A stretch of DNA of 64,000 nucleotides from Herbaspirillum sp. YR522 (GTDB lineage Bacteria; Pseudomonadota; Gammaproteobacteria; Burkholderiales; Burkholderiaceae_D): assembly GCF_000282575.1 (NCBI RefSeq), contig NZ_AKJA01000010.1:1-64000 (forward strand). The letters are read 5' to 3'. Within the stretch, counting starts at the first letter, position 1. Each line of letters begins with the position of its first letter. Shown here in pieces: positions 53,836-62,496 of the stretch. Under the pieces are notes generated by a model. It saw only the letters and a list, made by a program, of their open reading frames with translations, had not been told where the DNA came from and did no database searches. Both the position numbers and the translations under genes were made by a program.

Positions 53836-54759
53836 ATGGAAACCCTGTATCACCTCATCGAGCAATACGGATTGCTGCTGGTCTTCGTCAACGTGCTGGT
53901 CGAGCAGCTCGGCGCGCCAGTGCCTGCCTATCCGACCCTGATCATCACCGGTGCCATGGCGCAGGGGGGCCGGTATCCCGCCGCCCTGCTGCTGGTGGTG
54001 GCCGTGGTGGCCGCCTTGATCGCCGACTTCACCTGGTACCTGGCCGGCCGTCGCTATGGACGGCGCGTGATGGCGCAACTGTGCCGTATTTCGCTCTCGC
54101 CCGACTCCTGCGTGCGCCAGACCGAGTCGATCTACCTGCGCTGGGGCGCGCGCTCGCTGCTGGTGGCCAAGTTCATTCCGGGTTTCGCCTCGATCGCCAG
54201 CGCGCTGGCGGGCACCATGGGTACGCGCCGCTCCAGTTTCCTGCTGTATGACGCCGTCGGCAGCGCCTTGTGGGCGGGCCTGGGCATCTTCCTCGGTTCG
54301 CTCTTCTCCAGCGCAGTCGATGACCTGCTCGACGTGCTGGGGCAACTGGGACATTACGGCATGATGCTGGTGGCAGTGGCGCTGGCGATCTTCGTGGCCA
54401 ACAAGTGGTGGCAGCGGCGGCGCTTTCGCAGGTCGCTGGAGATGGCACGCATCACCGTCGACGAATTGAGCAACCTGCTCGACCAGGGCATGGCCCCTAC
54501 CATCATCGACGTGCGTTCGCCATTGTCGCAGCAGGGCGGGCGCATACCGGGCGCGCTCACCATCTCCAACCAGGAGATCCAGACCTTCGCCTTCGATGGT
54601 CCGGTCGAGGGCGAGGTGGTGGTCTATTGCGCCTGTCCCAACGAGGCCTCGGCGGCCATGGTGGCGCGCCAGTTGATGCGGCGCGGCTATACCAAGGTGC
54701 GGCCGCTGACCGGCGGCATCGATGCCTGGGTGGCGGCCGGCTACGCGATCGACGTCTGA
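53836..54759 (+). CDS. DedA-family membrane protein fused to a rhodanese domain
   Basis: A 307-residue fusion. The N-terminal ~200 residues are a DedA/VTT protein: E-Q-x-G-A-P-V-P-A-Y-P in a re-entrant loop, the family's F-I-P-G-F-A-S segment with its conserved Arg/Lys neighbours, and four to five helices. DedA proteins flip lipids or support membrane energetics. Residues ~210-305 form a cytoplasmic rhodanese domain with active-site Cys in V-Y-C-A-C-P-N-E-A and I-D-V-R-S-P. I use ATG 53836, the usual family start; ATG 53806 is possible. Its last 19 bp overlap the convergent osmC-like gene. Confidence 0.87.
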   Translation: METLYHLIEQYGLLLVFVNVLVEQLGAPVPAYPTLIITGAMAQGGRYPAALLLVVAVVAALIADFTWYLAGRRYGRRVMAQLCRISLSPDSCVRQTESIYLRWGARSLLVAKFIPGFASIASALAGTMGTRRSSFLLYDAVGSALWAGLGIFLGSLFSSAVDDLLDVLGQLGHYGMMLVAVALAIFVANKWWQRRRFRRSLEMARITVDELSNLLDQGMAPTIIDVRSPLSQQGGRIPGALTISNQEIQTFAFDGPVEGEVVVYCACPNEASAAMVARQLMRRGYTKVRPLTGGIDAWVAAGYAIDV

Positions 54760-55127
54760 ATCGCGGTGCCCTGGCGAACCGTCTTAGTGACCGGGGTCTT
54801 CTCGCAGATCTCGGCCAGCCGGGTCAGTTGCTCCGGGCTCAGGGGGTTGCCGAAGCTGATCGTGCGGCTGATGTTCTCGAGCCCGGCCTCGTCGCGTCCG
54901 AAATGGGCATCGACATCGATGCTGCCCAGGTCCCAGCCCTTGCGGTCGGCATACATGCGCAAGGTCAGCGAAGTGCAGGAAGCCAAGGCCGCCAGCAGCA
55001 GTTCGTAGGGCGCCGGGCCGGTATCCTGGCCGCCGTTGCTGGCCGGCTCGTCTGAGTTGAGTTGGTGGCTGCGTGCCTTGATCTGCTGGGCGTAGCCGGC
55101 GCTATTGTGCAGTGTGACGTGGGCCAT
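54741..55127 (-). CDS. OsmC/Ohr-superfamily protein
   Basis: A 128-residue OsmC-fold protein. The reactive Cys pair is C51 in L-A-A-L-A-S-C-T-S-L-T-L-R-M-Y and C108 in I-C-E-K-T-P-V-T. These two Cys reduce organic hydroperoxides in Ohr/OsmC proteins. The open frame extends far upstream, but the ATG at 55127 gives the normal length. The 3' end overlaps that of the convergent DedA-rhodanese gene by 19 bp. It is divergent from the class II aldolase. Peroxide detoxification is the likely role. Confidence 0.88.
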   Translation of the reverse strand: MAHVTLHNSAGYAQQIKARSHQLNSDEPASNGGQDTGPAPYELLLAALASCTSLTLRMYADRKGWDLGSIDVDAHFGRDEAGLENISRTISFGNPLSPEQLTRLAEICEKTPVTKTVRQGTAIQTSIA

Positions 55128-55292
55128 GCAAGTTCTCCAAACGGGTTCATGTCGGTCAATGGCCGATTGTGGCACATCGGCGCCGTGCCGGTCGATTAGG
55201 CCATCGGCGCGCATAGGTGCTATGCCGCCGCAGCGCTTAATCGCACGCGCATGGCTTCCTATAATCGGTGTTCGATAACCCAGGAGACCGCC

Positions 55293-56135
55293 ATGCTGAT
55301 GAATGCCACGCAATCCACGCCCGCTGCGGGCACCCGTAACAAATCGGTGTATCAACCGACGCAGGAAGGACTGATCTTTCCGCAGGAACCGGTCTTCGAG
55401 ACCGTCGCCGCCGAGCGCCAGCACCGCAAGCAACGCCTGGCGGCGGCTTGCCGCCTGTTTGCCAAGCACGGTTTTTCGTTCGGCTTCGGCGGCCACCTGA
55501 CGGTGCGCGACCCGGAACATCCGGAGCTGTTCTGGACCAACCCCATGGCGGTGCCGTTCTCGATGGTCAAGACCTCGATGCTGGTGCTGGTGGATCACCA
55601 GGGGCGCGTGGTCGAAGGCAAGTACGCCATCAACCAGGCCGGCTATGTACTGCATTCGGCCATCCACGAACAGAATCCCGACATCATCGCCTCGTGCCAC
55701 GCCCACACCGTGCACGGTGGCGCCTGGGCCGCCTTCGGACGTCCGCTGTCGCCGGTGACCCAGGACGCCTGCATGTTCTATGGCGACCATGCGGTGCTGG
55801 GCGAAGGTGCCGGCAAGGTCCCGGTGTCGGCCGAGTCGGGCAACCCGGTGGCCCTGGCGTTTGCCCGCAACAAGGCCATCATCCACCAGAACCACGGGCT
55901 GCTGGTGGCCAGCCGCCACAGTATCGACGATGCCTGCTGGCACTTCATCGTGCTCGACCATTGCTGCCGCATGCAACTGATGATGGAGGCGGCCAAGGAG
56001 ATCCGGCCCATCGAGATCGATCCCAAGTTCGCGGCCTACTCGCGCGAGCACCTGGGCAACGAATTCATCGGCTGGCTGCATTTCCAGACCCTGTTCGCCG
56101 AGATTTCGCATCTGCAGCCGGACCTGTTCGACTGA
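55293..56135 (+). CDS. Class II aldolase/adducin family protein
   Basis: A 280-residue class II aldolase-like protein. Zinc ligands are visible as S-C-H-A-H-T-V-H-G and H-Q-N-H-G-L-L. The G-F-G-G-H-L-T-V-R-D segment (phosphate-binding-like loop) is present, but the catalytic Glu of fuculose aldolases (between the His pairs) is not obvious, as in many adducin-type members. AGGAGACCGCC precedes ATG 55293; the longer frame has no such site. It is followed by an ACS transporter (now frameshifted), which suggests catabolism of an imported acid or sugar. Confidence 0.85.
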   Translation: MLMNATQSTPAAGTRNKSVYQPTQEGLIFPQEPVFETVAAERQHRKQRLAAACRLFAKHGFSFGFGGHLTVRDPEHPELFWTNPMAVPFSMVKTSMLVLVDHQGRVVEGKYAINQAGYVLHSAIHEQNPDIIASCHAHTVHGGAWAAFGRPLSPVTQDACMFYGDHAVLGEGAGKVPVSAESGNPVALAFARNKAIIHQNHGLLVASRHSIDDACWHFIVLDHCCRMQLMMEAAKEIRPIEIDPKFAAYSREHLGNEFIGWLHFQTLFAEISHLQPDLFD

Positions 56136-56234
56136 ACGCGCCTGCACCAGGCCAGACCCGAAGGGGCAGGCGACAGGCTGCCGACCCGCCCCGATAACAA
56201 GAAATAGCCATCCGCCAACAAGGAGACAAACATC

Positions 56235-57534
56235 ATGACCACCGCCATCAACAGCGGCGCCCTGGCGCACGCCGATGCCGCCGATATCTACAAGAAAGCG
56301 TACTGGCGGCTATTGCCGCTGATCCTGGCCTGCTACCTGGTGGCGTACCTGGACCGCGTCAACGTCGGCTTCGCCAAGCTGCAGATGCTCGATGCGCTCA
56401 AGTTCGACGACGCCATCTACGGCCTGGGGTCGGGCATCTTCTTCATCGGCTACCTGATCTTCGAAGTGCCCAGCAACATGATCCTGCGCCGGGTCGGCGC
56501 GCGCGTTGGATCGCCGCATCATGATCACCTGGGGCATCGTCTCGGCTGCCATGCTGATGGTGCACACGCCCATGCAGTTCTACATCGCGCGCTTCCTGCT
56601 GGGCGTGGCCGAAGCCGGTTTCGCCCCCGGCATCATGTACCTGCTGACCTTGTGGTTCCCGGCGCGACGGCGCGGTCGTGCCATGGCGCTGTACGTGATG
56701 GGGGCGCCGCTGGCCTTCATCATCGGCGGGCCGCTGTCGGGCTGGATTCTGGACGCGTTCCAGGACGTGCAGCCGCTGGCGGCCTGGCAATGGCTGTTTC
56801 TGGTGGAAGCCATCCCGGCGCTGGTGCTGGGCGTGATGGTGTATTTCTGGCTGGCCGATGACTTTCGCAAGGTGAGCTGGCTGACCGCAGCCGAGAAGGA
56901 CCGCATCGACAGCGACCTGCGGGCCGAGAACGCCGACAAGGTCGAGCACGGCAGCGTGCGCGCGTTCCTGGGCAGCCGCCAGTTGTGGGTGTTCGTGCTG
57001 ATCTACTTCTGCCTGATCATGGGCCTGTACGCGGTGGGGTTCTGGATGCCATCGCTGATCAAGCGCGCCGGGGTGGCCGATCCGTTTCATATCGGCCTGT
57101 ACTGCGCCATTCCCAATATCGTGGCCGCCATCGCGCTGTACCTGTCGGGCCGGGGCGCCGACCTGTCCGGCCGGCGTCGCCTGTACTTCGCCGGCATGCT
57201 CACGCTGGGCGCCGTCGGCCTGGCACTGGCGATGCTCATCGATGGCGGTCCGTTGACCACCGTGGCCTGCCTGTCGCTGGCCGCCGCCGGCGTGTATTCG
57301 TGCATCAGCCTGTTCTGGGCGCTGCCCACCAGCATGTTCGTGGGGGCATCGGTGGCCGCGGCGCTGGCCTTCGTCAATTCGTTCGGCAACATCGCCGGCT
57401 TCGTCTCGCCTTACCTGGTGGGCTGGCTCAATGTCAGCACCGGGCGCAGCGACGTCGGCATGTATATCATCGGCGCGGTGATGGTGCTGGGCGCGATGGT
57501 GACCATGCTGCTGCCGCGCCATCTCGACAAATAG
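56235..57534 (+). pseudogene. Frameshifted MFS transporter, ACS family
   Basis: Two frames together encode a complete twelve-helix ACS carrier. Residues to R-R-V-G-A-R come from the frame starting at ATG 56235 (GGAGACAAACATC upstream). The rest, from R-I-M-I-T-W-G onwards, comes from another frame that stays open to 57534. Between them, at 56502-56518, the third frame reads R-W-I-A. Family members in this window have G-A-K/R, four residues and R-I-M (G-A-K-A-W-L-T-R-I-M at 52298). So restoring the family reading needs one base added in the GCGCGCG tract and one in the following GCC. The junction is either a double mutation or a sequencing artefact. Confidence 0.85.
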
Positions 57535-57556
57535 CGTCTTGGCATGGCCGGTTGCC

Positions 57557-57580
57557 GGCCGCCCCTCGGGGCGGCCTTTT
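57557..57580 (+). terminator. Intrinsic terminator after the frameshifted MFS gene
   Basis: GGCCGCCC pairs perfectly with GGGCGGCC around a CTCG loop, followed by TTTT. It lies 22 bp after the MFS stop and before the convergent lysR stop. Confidence 0.85.
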
Positions 57581-57589
57581 GGTCGCCGC

Positions 57590-58501
57590 TCAGCTGGCCC
57601 AGGGCGGGTTGGCGAACCGGTCCACCAGGAAGTTGACGAACCCGCGTACCCGCGGATGAACATGGCGGTCCTTGGCATAGACGGCGTAGATGGCGGTGTC
57701 GTCCGGTGCCTGGAATGGCCTCAGCAGGGGCACCAGTTTCCCGCTGCGGATGGCCGGCAGCGCGAAGTGCTCGGCCATGCGCGTGATGCCCACGCCGGCC
57801 AGTACCATCTCGACCGACGACATGCCACTGGTGAAGCGGAAATTGCCCTTGATCTCGAGGCTGCTGCGCTGGCCGTCGATGATGAAGGGCCACTGGTTGA
57901 GGTGGTCCATCGGCGCTTCCCATTGCAGGCAGTTATGCCGCAGCAGGTCCGACGGCAGCTCGGGCTTGCCATGGCGCGCGATGTAGGCCGGCGAGGCCAC
58001 GATCACGCGCTGCAGGTGGCACAGCTTGCGCGAGAGCAGCATCGAATCCTGCAGGTGACCCATGCGGATGGCCACGTCGAAGCCGCTGCCAATGATGTCG
58101 ACCAGCGTGTCCGACAACGATAGCCGCACCTTCACATTGGGATACTGCGCCATGAACTGCGGCAGCAGCGGCACCACCTGGTCCATGCCGAACGAGGTGG
58201 CGGCGGTGATGCGCAGGTCGCCCGAGGCGGCCGCGCCGCCCGGCGCCACCTGTCCCTCGGCCAGGTCGATCTCGCCCAGGATGCGATTGCACGACGCCAG
58301 GAAGATCTTGCCTTCCTCGGTCAGGCTGACCTGGCGCGTGGAACGCCGCAGCAAGGCCACGCCCAGTCGTCGTTCCAGGTTGGTCATGGTGCGGCTGACG
58401 AAGGGTTGTCCGGTTTCCAGCGCCTGGGCGGCGGCGGTGAAGCCGCCATGCTCGGCCACCGCCTTGAATACCTGCATCTCGAGCAAGCGTTCGTCTTTCA
58501 T
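57590..58501 (-). CDS. LysR-family transcriptional regulator
   Basis: A 303-residue LysR protein. The helix-turn-helix (G-G-F-T-A-A-A-Q-A-L-E-T-G-Q-P-F-V-S-R) is at ~15-33 and is followed by a CrgA/DhcR-like effector domain (L-R-I-T-A-A-T-S-F-G, G-H-L-Q-D-S-M-L). I use ATG 58501 because the extra upstream residues are not conserved in the family. It is divergent from the SDR gene with 192 bp between starts, so it probably controls it. It may also act on the aldolase-MFS pair, which it meets tail to tail. Confidence 0.87.
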   Translation of the reverse strand: MKDERLLEMQVFKAVAEHGGFTAAAQALETGQPFVSRTMTNLERRLGVALLRRSTRQVSLTEEGKIFLASCNRILGEIDLAEGQVAPGGAAASGDLRITAATSFGMDQVVPLLPQFMAQYPNVKVRLSLSDTLVDIIGSGFDVAIRMGHLQDSMLLSRKLCHLQRVIVASPAYIARHGKPELPSDLLRHNCLQWEAPMDHLNQWPFIIDGQRSSLEIKGNFRFTSGMSSVEMVLAGVGITRMAEHFALPAIRSGKLVPLLRPFQAPDDTAIYAVYAKDRHVHPRVRGFVNFLVDRFANPPWAS

Positions 58502-58693
58502 CGGGTGTCTCGGTGATTTGATCGGTCGCGGCGCCTTATGGTGGCGCCTGGCGTCGATCATATCAGCCAAATCGATACCGTTGGGGCCGCGCGCCGTGCC
58601 CGACGCGATTGCCGTTTATGATGGCTGCCGTCATCCAATTTGCTCAATCGCAGGGGCGGGCGGACGCCACCCGCTGCATCCCATGGAGTGGTA

Positions 58694-59503
58694 ATGCAAG
58701 ACTATCGCAAACTGTTCGACCTGAGCGGCAAGGCCGCTGTCGTCATTGGCGCGGCCTCCGGCATCGGGCGCGCATCGGCCGAGGCCATCGCCAGCCTGGG
58801 CGGCCGGGTGATCTGCGCCGACGCCGACCTGGCCGGCGCCGAGGCGACCGCCGCCGGGATCGTCGCCGCCGGCGGCCAGGCCGAACCCTATCGGATCAAC
58901 GCCGCCGACGGCGCCGAGATCGAAGCGCTGGCCCAATATGCGATGAAGCAGGGGCACATCGACATTGCCGTGAGCACGCCCGCGCTGAACATCCGCAAGT
59001 TGATCGTCGACACTACCGAAGAAGAATACGACCGGGTGATGAACCTGAACCTGAAGGGCGGGTTCAATTTCCTGCGCAGCTTCGGGCGGCCGATGATGGA
59101 GCAGGGCAGCGGCAGCATCATCGCCTGTTCATCGATGCGCGCCGTGACCATCGAGCCCGGACTGGGTGTGTACGCCGCCTCGAAGGCGGGCATCGAACAA
59201 CTGGTCAAGGCCTTCGCCGCAGAGGCGGGGCCGTATGGCGTGCGGGTCAACGCGGTCATGCCCAGCATCATCGAGACGCGGCTGACGGCGCCCTTGAAGG
59301 AGCGTGCCGATATCTTCAAGACCTATGCCGGGCATACGGTATTGAACCGCTGGGGACAACCTTCCGAGGTGGGCGCGGCGGTGGCCTTCCTGGCCTCCGA
59401 TGCGGCCAGTTATATCTCGGGCAGTTCGCTCTCGGTCGATGGCGGCTGGACTGCCATCGATGGTCCGCCAACGGGACTGACGGCGACCCGGCCCTCGAGT
59501 TGA
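58694..59503 (+). CDS. Short-chain dehydrogenase/reductase
   Basis: A 269-residue classical SDR. The NAD(P)-binding motif G-A-A-S-G-I-G-R is at ~18-25, and Ser of I-A-C-S-S-M-R with the Tyr-x3-Lys in Y-A-A-S-K gives the catalytic set. The usual N-N-A-G near residue 90 is replaced by S-T-P-A-L-N, an unusual change. The C-terminal G-S-S-L-S-V-D-G-G-W-T is standard. GGAGTGGTA precedes ATG 58694. An acidic A-D-A-D at the end of strand 2 suggests NAD rather than NADP. The substrate is unknown; the neighbouring aldolase suggests a hydroxy-acid or polyol. Confidence 0.85.
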   Translation: MQDYRKLFDLSGKAAVVIGAASGIGRASAEAIASLGGRVICADADLAGAEATAAGIVAAGGQAEPYRINAADGAEIEALAQYAMKQGHIDIAVSTPALNIRKLIVDTTEEEYDRVMNLNLKGGFNFLRSFGRPMMEQGSGSIIACSSMRAVTIEPGLGVYAASKAGIEQLVKAFAAEAGPYGVRVNAVMPSIIETRLTAPLKERADIFKTYAGHTVLNRWGQPSEVGAAVAFLASDAASYISGSSLSVDGGWTAIDGPPTGLTATRPSS

Positions 59504-59606
59504 GCGCGGGGCCGGTCGTTTTCGATACTTTCGTCGAATTGCCGGGGCGGAATCGATCGGGGTCATGAGGACCAACACAATGCATGCTTTTTTTCAGGGG
59601 GCATGC

Positions 59607-61712
59607 ATGCAGATCGAAGACCAAGCCCGGCCGTGCGCCGGCACTGCGCTGGGCGCGGCCGGGGCGCCGCTGTCGTCGCGCCCGCGTCGCAGCGCCGCCA
59701 ACCAGGAGATCGACCAACCCGAGGGCGTTCACGTGAGCCTGGGCGCACACGCCGGGCCACCTGTGACCGAGGTCTACGCCCCCTCGACGACGGTGCGCGC
59801 CGGAGGGGCCGGCGACTCCACTGCATTGCTGCGCGCACAGCAGCTGGAACGGCTCAAGCTGAGCCTGGCGGCGGACTATCCCGATGTACGGCGGGCAGCG
59901 GCCATGGCCATTCGCGACCGTCTCATCCAGGAGCACTTCATCGAGCTCGACCCCGATCGCACGTGGTTCAACGTGTTCCAGGGCGGCAGCGGCAGCGCGC
60001 TCACGTACAACGGCTGGCAGCATGCGCGTGCGCCACTGGCGTCGTACACGCTGACCGATATGCAGTTGCGCAATTTCGATGCCGACTTCGGCGAGGACCC
60101 GGCCAGCCTCGACGCCAATACCGGTATCTATACCCAGGGCCGCGAGGCCAGTCGCTTCGACCAGCGCAACGAGGTGCGGCTGCTGTCGAGTGCGCTCAAG
60201 GCGTCGATACGCGACAACGATTTCTACGGCAGCTATCACACCAGGCTGGCCAGTTACTACGCACGCAACGCCCAGGCCCTGGCGACCGTGGCCGAGGCCA
60301 ATGTGCTGGGCTACGCGCAGGCCACGCGCCAGGCTGCCGGTGGCCTGTCGGAGCAGGCCATGGCCATGCTGGCCGAGGCCGCCGGCTATCCCGACCCTGC
60401 CGTCGACGCCCAGGGGACCCGGGCGTATGTGTTCGATATCGATTCCTGGCCATCGCGCGACATGAGCTGGTTGTGTGCCTCCGATGGGCATGTGGTGCTG
60501 ATCATGCCGGGCAGCGCCAGGCCGGTGCGCGAATACGCCGACCTGGCCGGCATGCGTACGGATGTCGCCCGCATGACCCGAAGCGCTGCCGGCCGTGACG
60601 AACTGGCACGTCACTTCTCGATCACCAACCGGCGCGACGGCATGACCTACCAAGGGATCGACAGATGGCTGCTCGACATCGCCGCCGGCGGCTACGACGA
60701 ACGTATCGCCTGGACGCCTTCGCTGGTGGGCGAGCGCCTCTTCGCCAACCAGGTGGTTCGCATGCGCGAGGCTGCGCTGGATGACGTGCGGCACCTGGTT
60801 CGTGCCAACGCCGATATCAGCCGGCAGGAACTGGTGCAGGCCTTCGGCGCCTTCAACAGCGTGCTGGGCAACCCGTTGACCCAGGTGGCCGAACTGGGCC
60901 TGAACCTGCTGGAGCAAAAGCGCGCCAGCCTGGTACAAGACCGTGATACCGCCGTGGCCGGTGCATGGAAGGCCGGGGTCGGACTGGCCCTGAGCCTGAT
61001 GGTCGCGGGACTGGCGGACGCGCCCGATCCGATACCGGCAAGCGCGGCGGAAGCGGTGGGCGTCGAGGACATGCCTGCCGACACCGGGGCGACAGGGACC
61101 GATACGCAGGCGCTCGCCGACAGCGCGGCGGTCGCGGAGATGCCGGGCAGTTCGACGCAAGTCGCCCCCTTGGCCAGCGCCTCGCGCAACAGCCTGGATA
61201 TGTTGCAGCATCAGAACATGCGGTTTTTGTACCGGGCTGTCTCGGCCCACACAGCGTCGAGCCTGGATCCGGCCGCATTCGGCTTTGCCAATTCCGGATG
61301 GTTCGAGGTGCCGCCCATGCTGGAAGGGCCGGTGGTGGTGACATCGTCGACCAAGGCCGGGGCCGTCCTGTTCGGCAGGGGATGCTGGCCGGAAGGCTTC
61401 GCGGTGTACCAGATCGACGCCGAAGGCTTGCCCGCGGTGTCGCTGGAAGAGAACGTGCGCCTCAATGCGCCAGCACTGAGTCGCCACCTGGGACTGGTCG
61501 AGGGCGCGGTCGACCACTGGAAGGAGAACGGCACCGCCGTTGTCAATGTGGGCAACGGGGCCATGGGCTACGACGAGGTGCACCTGTCCAACGCGGCCCT
61601 GGGACCGGAGCGCATCAGGCGCCTGCCCGACGAAGAACTGGATTCCATCGTCTCGGGTTACGTCACGCCGGGAGAGTTGTCGTCGGGCGACTCGTGGTGG
61701 AATGCCGACTGA
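59607..61712 (+). CDS. Effector/toxin-like protein: DUF6543-like region plus putative pertussis-like ADP-ribosyltransferase domain
   Basis: A 701-residue soluble protein without a Sec signal. Residues ~85-440 resemble effector/dermonecrotic-toxin-like DUF6543 proteins (L-D-P-D-R-T-W region, D-G-H-V-V-L-I-M-P-G-S strand, Y-Q-G-I-D-R-W-L-L). A hydrophobic stretch lies near 450-468, then an Ala/Asp-rich linker. Residues ~535-670 carry the layout of a pertussis-toxin-type ADP-ribosyltransferase: Arg543 in F-L-Y-R-A-V, T-S-S-T at 579-582, V-Y-Q-I-D-A, and Glu657 in D-E-V-H-L with P-E-R-I-R-R-L following. The pertussis toxin S1 catalytic region reads S-E-Y-L-A then P-E-N-I-R-R-V. ATG 59607 has AGGGGG five bases upstream; ATG 59565 would add 14 residues. 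No secretion or immunity gene is adjacent. Confidence 0.75.
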   Translation: MQIEDQARPCAGTALGAAGAPLSSRPRRSAANQEIDQPEGVHVSLGAHAGPPVTEVYAPSTTVRAGGAGDSTALLRAQQLERLKLSLAADYPDVRRAAAMAIRDRLIQEHFIELDPDRTWFNVFQGGSGSALTYNGWQHARAPLASYTLTDMQLRNFDADFGEDPASLDANTGIYTQGREASRFDQRNEVRLLSSALKASIRDNDFYGSYHTRLASYYARNAQALATVAEANVLGYAQATRQAAGGLSEQAMAMLAEAAGYPDPAVDAQGTRAYVFDIDSWPSRDMSWLCASDGHVVLIMPGSARPVREYADLAGMRTDVARMTRSAAGRDELARHFSITNRRDGMTYQGIDRWLLDIAAGGYDERIAWTPSLVGERLFANQVVRMREAALDDVRHLVRANADISRQELVQAFGAFNSVLGNPLTQVAELGLNLLEQKRASLVQDRDTAVAGAWKAGVGLALSLMVAGLADAPDPIPASAAEAVGVEDMPADTGATGTDTQALADSAAVAEMPGSSTQVAPLASASRNSLDMLQHQNMRFLYRAVSAHTASSLDPAAFGFANSGWFEVPPMLEGPVVVTSSTKAGAVLFGRGCWPEGFAVYQIDAEGLPAVSLEENVRLNAPALSRHLGLVEGAVDHWKENGTAVVNVGNGAMGYDEVHLSNAALGPERIRRLPDEELDSIVSGYVTPGELSSGDSWWNAD

Positions 61713-61717
61713 AATGA

Positions 61718-61741
61718 AAAACGGTCCCGCGGGACCGTTTT
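61718..61741. terminator. Perfect bidirectional terminator between the effector-like gene and sodB
   Basis: ACGGTCCC-GC-GGGACCGT is flanked by AAA on the left and TTT on the right, giving perfect arms of 11 bases. It works for both strands and sits 6 bp after the effector-like gene stop and 46 bp from the sodB stop. Confidence 0.85.
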
Positions 61742-61786
61742 CTTACGATGCACGGTCGTCGGCGCAAGCCGCGACCGCTGGACACA

Positions 61787-62365
61787 TCAGGCGAAGTTCT
61801 TGGCCACGAAGTCCCAGTTGATGATGCCCCAGTAGTTCTCGACGTACTTGGCGCGTGCGTTGCGGTAGTCGATGTAGTAGGCGTGTTCCCATACGTCGAC
61901 CGTCAGCAGTGGCTTGTCGGCGGTGGTCAACGGGGTACCGGCGCCGGTGGTGTTGACGATGTCGACGCTGCCGTCGGCCTTCTTGACCAGCCAGGTCCAG
62001 CCCGAACCGAAGTTGGCCAGGCCCTGCTTGGTGAACTCGGCCTTGAAGGCGTCGAACGAGCCCCACTTGGCGTTGATGGCATCGGCCAGGGCACCGCTCG
62101 GCGCGCCAGCACCCTTCGGGGTCAGGCCGTTCCAGTAGAAAGTGTGGTTCCAGACCTGGGCTGCGTTGTTGAAGATGCCGCCGGAGGATTTCTTGATGAT
62201 CTCTTCCAGGGACAGGTTTTCGAACTCGGTGCCGGGGATCAGGTTGTTCAGGTTGGTCACATAGGTCTGATGGTGCTTGCCGTAGTGATATTCCAATGTC
62301 TCTTTGGAGATGGTGGGCGCCAGCGCGTCCAGTTCATAAGGCAGTGCCGGAAGGGTATGTGCCAT
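61787..62365 (-). CDS. sodB: Iron superoxide dismutase
   Basis: A 192-residue Fe-type superoxide dismutase of the cytoplasm. The metal ligands are H27 (E-Y-H-Y-G-K-H-H), H74 (V-W-N-H-T-F-Y-W) and, near the C-terminus, Asp and His in [18 protein letters not shown] places the Gln that marks the Fe form. GAAAGGATTCACC precedes the ATG. A dyad resembling a Fur box lies about 130 bp upstream, in keeping with iron control of sodB. It lies downstream of xseA on the same strand, an order often seen in Oxalobacteraceae. Confidence 0.96.
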   Translation of the reverse strand: MAHTLPALPYELDALAPTISKETLEYHYGKHHQTYVTNLNNLIPGTEFENLSLEEIIKKSSGGIFNNAAQVWNHTFYWNGLTPKGAGAPSGALADAINAKWGSFDAFKAEFTKQGLANFGSGWTWLVKKADGSVDIVNTTGAGTPLTTADKPLLTVDVWEHAYYIDYRNARAKYVENYWGIINWDFVAKNFA

Positions 62366-62470
62366 GGTGAATCCTTTCAGTCTTGTTGATGGTTCGGGTA
62401 TTACCGAGGTCTATTCCGAACCTGTGATTCTAAAGCGGATGAAGATTCTTTGCACTCGGTCAATTGCCCG

Positions 62471-62490
62471 CCAGGCCGCGCCGGGCCTGG
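62471..62490. repeat. GC-rich hairpin in the xseA-sodB gap
   Basis: CCAGGCC and GGCCTGG form a perfect 7-bp stem around a six-base loop. It lies between the Fur-like dyad and the sodB gene. No T-run follows on either strand. It could attenuate xseA read-through into sodB. Confidence 0.45.
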
Positions 62491-62496
62491 ATGTGA

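Noticed and set aside
52858-54759. A 633-residue frame running into the DedA-rhodanese gene
   Set aside because: The N-terminal half is an alternative frame of gudP, and an intrinsic terminator lies between the two genes.
54741-56270. A 509-residue frame ending in the OsmC sequence
   Set aside because: The upstream part is antisense to the class II aldolase. OsmC has the normal length from ATG 55127.
59504-59606. Type III-secretion promoter (hrp box or PIP box) before the effector-like gene
   Set aside because: Two TTCG words occur (59521 and 59530), but with 5-bp spacing instead of about 15, and no GGAAC-type hrp box was seen.
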